DNA of 25,000 nt from Symsagittifera roscoffensis. Lineage: Eukaryota; Xenacoelomorpha; Acoela; Convolutidae. The DNA lies in contig NW_026970685.1 in NCBI RefSeq assembly GCF_963678635.1, positions 1-25,000 on the forward strand. Reading direction: 5' to 3'. How positions within the stretch are numbered: position 1 is the first letter of the stretch; each line of letters starts with the position of its first letter. The notes below the pieces were generated by a model that saw only the letters and a program-made list of their open reading frames with translations, made no database searches and was not told the DNA's origin. The position numbers and the translations under genes were made by a program. This document shows, piece after piece, positions 19,801-25,000 of the stretch.

Positions 19801-22681
19801 TAGAGCCCTGAGACCCCCATTTTTCAGCTCAAAATAGGGGTCTTCCGCTTCGATCAGTCGCTCCTGCAGCTCAACCAAGGGTCGCGCAAGCTCATCTAAG
19901 GTGGTTCTAAGACCTATTTTTCACGAGGAAGCGAATGGGCCTATCCCGGAAGCTCTACGAGCAAGCTTTGTTAACTTTCAAGCCAACTGAAGCAACTTCG
20001 TCAGTTTTGGACCTCATTTTGAGCTTGTTTACGGCTCGGGTCATAACTTTTGAACCACTGGTCGCACAGCTCCCATCTTTTTCATGCAGCTGACCATCAA
20101 GCATATCTAACTTCGCTAAAATTGAAAGTGAGCTGTGCGAGCACTCCTTCAAGCTCAAACAAGCGTTTTAGAGCCCTGAGACCCCCATTTTTCAGCTCAA
20201 AATAGGGGTCTTCCGCTTCGATCAGTCGCTCCTGCAGCTCAACCAAGGGTCGCGCAAGCTCATCTAAGGTGGTTCTAAGACCTATTTTTCACGAGGAAGC
20301 GAATGGGCTTATCCCGGAAGCTCTACGAGCAAGCTTTGTTAACTTTCAAGCCAACTGAAGCAACTTCGTCAGTTTTGGACCTCATTTTGAGCTTGTTTAC
20401 GGCTCGGGTCATAACTTTTGAACCACTGGTCGCACAGCTCCCATCTTTTTCATGCAGCTGACCATCAAGCATATCTAACTTCGCTAAAATTGAAAGTGAG
20501 CTGTGCGAGCACTCCTTCAAGCTCAAACAAGCGTTTTAGAGCCCTGAGACCCCCATTTTTCAGCTCAAAATAGGGGTCTTCCGCTTCGATCAGTCGCTCC
20601 TGCAGCTCAACCAAGGGTCGCGCAAGCTCATCTAAGGTGGTTCTAAGACCTATTTTTCACGAGGAAGCGAATGGGCTTATCCCGGAAGCTCTACGAGCAA
20701 GCTTTGTTAACTTTCAAGCCAACTGAAGCAACTTCGTCAGTTTTGGACCTCATTTTGAGCTTGTTTACGGCTCGGGTCATAACTTTTGAACCACTGGTCG
20801 CACAGCTCCCATCTTTTTCATGCAGCTGACCATCAAGCATATCTAACTTCGCTAAAATTGAAAGTGAGCTGTGCGAGCACTCCTTCAAGCTCAAACAAGC
20901 GTTTTAGAGCCCTGAGACCCCCATTTTTCAGCTCAAAATAGGGGTCTTCCGCTTCGATCAGTCGCTCCTGCAGCTCAACCAAGGGTCGCGCAAGCTCATC
21001 TAAGGTGGTTCTAAGACCTATTTTTCACGAGGAAGCGAATGGGCTTATCCCGGAAGCTCTACGAGCAAGCTTTGTTAACTTTCAAGCCAACTGAAGCAAC
21101 TTCGTCAGTTTTGGACCTCATTTTGAGCTTGTTTACGGCTCGGGTCATAACTTTTGAACCACTGGTCGCACAGCTCCCATCTTTTTCATGCAGCTGACCA
21201 TCAAGCATATCTAACTTCGCTAAAATTGAAAGTGAGCTGTGCGAGCACTCCTTCAAGCTCAAACAAGCGTTTTAGAGCCCTGAGACCCCCATTTTTCAGC
21301 TCAAAATAGGGGTCTTCCGCTTCGATCAGTCGCTCCTGCAGCTCAACCAAGGGTCGCGCAAGCTCATCTAAGGTGGTTCTAAGACCTATTTTTCACGAGG
21401 AAGCGAATGGGCTTATCCCGGAAGCTCTACGAGCAAGCTTTGTTAACTTTCAAGCCAACTGAAGCAACTTCGTCAGTTTTGGACCTCATTTTGAGCTTGT
21501 TTACGGCTCGGGTCATAACTTTTGAACCACTGGTCGCACAGCTCCCATCTTTTTCATGCAGCTGACCATCAAGCATATCTAACTTCGCTAAAATTGAAAG
21601 TGAGCTGTGCGAGCACTCCTTCAAGCTCAAACAAGCGTTTTAGAGCCCTGAGACCCCCATTTTTCAGCTCAAAATAGGGGTCTTCCGCTTCGATCAGTCG
21701 CTCCTGCAGCTCAACCAAGGGTCGCGCAAGCTCATCTAAGGTGGTTCTAAGACCTATTTTTCACGAGGAAGCGAATGGGCTTATCCCGGAAGCTCTACGA
21801 GCAAGCTTTGTTAACTTTCAAGCCAACTGAAGCAACTTCGTCAGTTTTGGACCTCATTTTGAGCTTGTTTACGGCTCGGGTCATAACTTTTGAACCACTG
21901 GTCGCACAGCTCCCATCTTTTTCATGCAGCTGACCATCAAGCATATCTAACTTCGCTAAAATTGAAAGTGAGCTGTGCGAGCACTCCTTCAAGCTCAAAC
22001 AAGCGTTTTAGAGCCCTGAGACCCCCATTTTTCAGCTCAAAATAGGGGTCTTCCGCTTCGATCAGTCGCTCCTGCAGCTCAACCAAGGGTCGCGCAAGCT
22101 CATCTAAGGTGGTTCTAAGACCTATTTTCACGAGGAAGCGAATGGGCTTATCCCGGAAGCTCTACGAGCAAGCTTTGTTAACTTTCAAGCCAACTGAAGC
22201 AACTTCGTCAGTTTTGGACCTCATTTTGAGCTTGTTTACGGCTCGGGTCATAACTTTTGAACCACTGGTCGCACAGCTCCCATCTTTTTCATGCAGCTGA
22301 CCATCAAGCATATCTAACTTCGCTAAAACTGAAAGTGAGCTGTGCGAGCACTCCTTCAAGCTCAAACAAGCGTTTTAGAGCCCTGAGACCCCCATTTTTC
22401 AGCTCAAAATAGGGGTCTTCCGCTTCGATCAGTCGCTCCTGCAGCTCAACCAAGGGTCGCGCAAGCTCATCTAAGGTGGTTCTAAGACCTATTTTTCACG
22501 AGGAAGCGAATGGGCCTATCCCGGAAGCTCTACGAGCAAGCTTTGTTAACTTTCAAGCCAACTGAAGCAACTTCGTCAGTTTTGGACCTCATTTTGAGCT
22601 TGTTTACGGCTCGGGTCATAACTTTTGAACCACTGGTCGCACAGCTCCCATCTTTTTCATGCAGCTGACCATCAAGCATAT
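10827..22681. repeat. 368-bp satellite array, about 32 copies
   Basis: The period is exactly 368 bp (GTTTACGGCTCGGGTCAT at 10827, 11195 and so on), about 11.85 kb or 32.2 units, and units are almost identical. Recurrent variants are C or T in GGGCYTATCC and C or A in ACCATMAAGC. Rare variants include a one-base loss near 22125 and a pair of compensating indels in the unit at about 16643-17010. A 67-codon minus-strand frame repeats in nearly every unit. It has no recognised domain, and I regard it as a by-product of a unit free of stops in that short frame. No transposase or reverse-transcriptase coding is present. Confidence 0.96.
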
Positions 22682-22724
22682 TGACAAAATTTGACTCCTA
22701 AATGAGTATTACTGGCACAAAAGA

Positions 22725-22758
<34 letters not shown>
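22682..22758. other. Satellite right edge with A31 tract
   Basis: The satellite stops in mid-unit at 22681. It is followed by CTCCTAAATGAGTATTACTG (22695-22714) and then a run of 31 A (22728-22758). The A tract could be the tail of a retroposed sequence or a simple repeat. No element is recognisable. Confidence 0.7.
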
Positions 22759-22763
<5 letters not shown>

Positions 22764-23220
22764 GTGTAGTAACATTGTTACTGGTGCTTATTCAATCTTT
22801 TCTTCCTTCTCTTCACTGGTTCATCTCTTTAACACTGCCCAGCTTTTAGCTCGTGAAAGAGCTCAGACCGACTGCTACTGCTGATAGTTAACTCCTAAAG
22901 CAGTTCTTCTAGGTACTAGCGTTAGTTAGTACCTACTTGCTTTCTGATCGGTCAGTGTCTTTAATTGGAATGAAGACCAGGCAGAAGTAGGCCTCCGAGC
23001 ATCCTGGTGCTCTCCCAGTTTCTGACGTTGGGACTTCGCTGAAATTCGTTTACTTGCTACTTAACCGTCTTTCGGCTATCTTTCGGGTACTTGCTACTTT
23101 TACTTGACCGTACATCGTCACCGCCTTGAGTCAAGCTAACTTACTTAACTTAACTAAGTTAACTTGACTGACTTGCTTGAGTCTAAGCAACTCTAATCAA
23201 GCCTTCTTTCGGGAATCTGA
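22759..23220. other. Unique spacer with hairpins
   Basis: No gene is recognised. It includes a short hairpin GAGCA/TGCTC (about 22997-23014), several TTACTTGCTACTT and CTTTCGG-type short repeats (about 23050-23100), and a 13-bp imperfect inverted repeat at 23130-23168. I checked for 5S rRNA and tRNA signatures and saw none. Confidence 0.5.
23130..23168. repeat. Imperfect inverted repeat, 13-bp arms
   Basis: GTCAAGCTAACTT (23130-23142) and AAGTTAACTTGAC (23156-23168) pair at 12 of 13 positions around a 13-nt loop. Confidence 0.8.
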
Positions 23221-23330
23221 CTCTCTCTTAATATGATGCACCACAGAGCAAGGTACTTTGACTGGGAGCCAATCCCCAGTCTCATGCTATCATGCACCAC
23301 CGTCTCTCTTGCCATCATGGACTTTCTAAG
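23221..23330. repeat. Copy of the ITS1-type AGCAAG / CATGCACCACCG segment
   Basis: AGCAAGGTACTTTGACTGGG (23247-23266, one mismatch to the ITS1 and 357-bp repeat block), CCAATCCCCAGTCTCATGC and CATGCACCACCG (23291-23302) follow the same order as ITS1 at 6160-6245. The 168-bp unit comes next at both places. Confidence 0.85.
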
Positions 23331-25000
23331 GATCACCATGAAGGATCACCTTGAGTCAACCTAACTTGCATCAGGTTAACTCTCTTTAAACCATCTTTCG
23401 GGAATCTAAGGTGATCCATTACGGACTACCTTGAGCTAATCTAACCTTAGTTAGATCAACTCTTAGATGGACCATCTTAGATGGACCATCTATCAAAGGA
23501 TCACCAAGAAGGATCACCTTGAGTCAACCTAACTTGCATCAGGTCAACTCTCTTTAAACCATCTTTCGGGAATCTAAGGTGATCCATTAAGGACTACCTT
23601 GAGCTAATCTAACCTTAGTTAGATCAACTCTTAGATGGACCATCTTAGATGGACCATCTATCAAAGGATCACCAAGAAGGATCACCTTGAGTCAACCTAA
23701 CTTGCATCAGGTTAACTCTCTTTAAACCATCTTTCGGGAATCTGAGGTGATCCATTAAGGACTACCTTGAGCTAATCTAACCTTAGTTAGATCAACTCTT
23801 AGATGGACCATCTTAGATGGACCATCTATCAAAGGATCACCAAGAAGGATCACCTTGAGTCAACCTAACTTGCATCAGGTTAACTCTCTTTAAACCATCT
23901 TTCGGGAATCTGAGGTGATCCATTAAGGACTACCTTGAGCTAATCTAACCTTAGTTAGATCAACTCTTAGATGGACCATCTTAGATGGACCATCTATCAA
24001 AGGATCACCAAGAAGGATCACCTTGAGTCAACCTAACTTGCATCAGGTCAACTCTCTTTAAACCATCTTTCGGGAATCTAAGGTGATCCATTAAGGACTA
24101 CCTTGAGCTAATCTAACCTTAGTTAGATCAACTCTTAGATGGACCATCTTAGATGGACCATCTATCAAAGGATCACCAAGAAGGATCACCTTGAGTCAAC
24201 CTAACTTGCATCAGGTCAACTCTCTTTAAACCATCTTTCGGGAATCTAAGGTGATCCATTAAGGACTACCTTGAGCTAATCTAACCTTAGTTAGATCAAC
24301 TCTAGATGGACCATCTTAGATGGACCATCTATCAAAGGATCACCATTAAGGATCACCTTGAGTCAACCTAACTTGCATCAGGTTAACTCTCTTTAAACCA
24401 TCTTTCGGGAATCTAAGGTGATCCATTAAGGACTACCTTGAGCTAATCTAACCTTAGTTAGATCAACTCTAGATGGACCATCTTAGATGGACCATCTATC
24501 AAAGGATCACCAAGAAGGATCACCTTGAGTCAACCTAACTTGCATCAGGTTAACTCTCTTTAAACCATCTTTCGGGAATCTGAGGTGATCCATTAAGGAC
24601 TACCTTGAGCTAATCTAACCTTAGTTAGATCAACTCTTAGATGGACCATCTTAGATGGACCATCTATCAAAGGATCACCAAGAAGGATCACCTTGAGTCA
24701 ACCTAACTTGCATCAGGTCAACTCTCTTTAAACCATCTTTCGGGAATCTAAGGTGATCCATTAAGGACTACCTTGAGCTAATCTAACCTTAGTTAGATCA
24801 ACTCTTAGATGGACCATCTTAGATGGACCATCTATCAAAGGATCACCAAGAAGGATCACCTTGAGTCAACCTAACTTGCATCAGGTCAACTCTCTTTAAA
24901 CCATCTTTCGGGAATCTAAGGTGATCCATTAAGGACTACCTTGAGCTAATCTAACCTTAGTTAGATCAACTCTAGATGGACCATCTTAGATGGACCATCT
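23331..25000. repeat. 168-bp tandem array, ten units, cut by window end
   Basis: Units begin GATCACC at 23331, 23499, 23667, 23835, 24003, 24171, 24338, 24505, 24673 and 24841. The period is 168 bp, with three units of 167 where CTCTTAGATGG has become CTCTAGATGG. Each unit ends in a direct duplication of TTAGATGGACCATC. No coding. The array probably continues beyond the window. Confidence 0.95.

Noticed and set aside
11123-22365. A 67-codon minus-strand open frame repeated in nearly every 368-bp unit
   Set aside because: It follows the satellite period, has no recognised domain and lies in a non-genic array. One unit breaks it by indel. It is best explained as a repeat by-product.
22960-23030. 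Possible 5S rRNA, tRNA or spliced-leader gene in the spacer
   Set aside because: No 5S internal control region, tRNA A/B boxes or spliced-leader features were found; only a short hairpin.

Overview
This window is one nuclear ribosomal DNA region of a eukaryote. No protein-coding gene could be supported. All rRNA genes lie on the minus strand, so transcription runs from high to low coordinates: 18S (8655 to 6841), a very long ITS1 (6840 to 3537), 5.8S (about 3536 to 3384), ITS2 (3383 to 3078), then 28S (3077 to 569). The 5.8S begins with an animal-type stretch (GGATCACTAGGCTCG), and 18S and 28S carry opisthokont/animal-like signatures. The source is therefore probably a fast-evolving metazoan. 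I could not place it further.

The 28S reads normally from its 5' end through domains I-IV. It stops just inside domain V, after the peptidyl-transferase strand GACCCTGTTGAG, where it abuts an AT-rich satellite (1-568) built on a GGTCCCG palindrome. The remainder of domain V is absent from the window. The domain VI segment with the sarcin-ricin loop is present, but displaced: two near-identical copies (5101-5323 and 5505-5729) lie inside ITS1, upstream of 5.8S in transcription order.

ITS1 is a patchwork of tandem modules. Units of 332 bp equal the unit that holds 5.8S minus a 188-bp block containing 5.8S. Two more units keep the same flanks (called A and C here) but carry the domain VI piece instead. 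Next to them is a five-copy 38-bp minisatellite made from the 28S stretch adjoining the R2 retrotransposon insertion site. Then come 100-bp repeats containing a 12-mer also found in 18S. So several spacer repeats seem to have been seeded by rRNA fragments. Whether the domain VI pieces are debris or working parts of a fragmented, permuted large-subunit rRNA is the main open question.

Upstream of 18S (higher coordinates) lie a short leader, three 357-bp spacer repeats (8777-9847), about 300 bp of unique sequence, 500 bp of A/T-tract DNA, and a highly homogeneous 368-bp satellite of about 32 copies (10827-22681). The satellite ends at an A31 tract. A unique segment follows, and then a 168-bp tandem array (23331 to the window end) whose unit also occurs once in ITS1.
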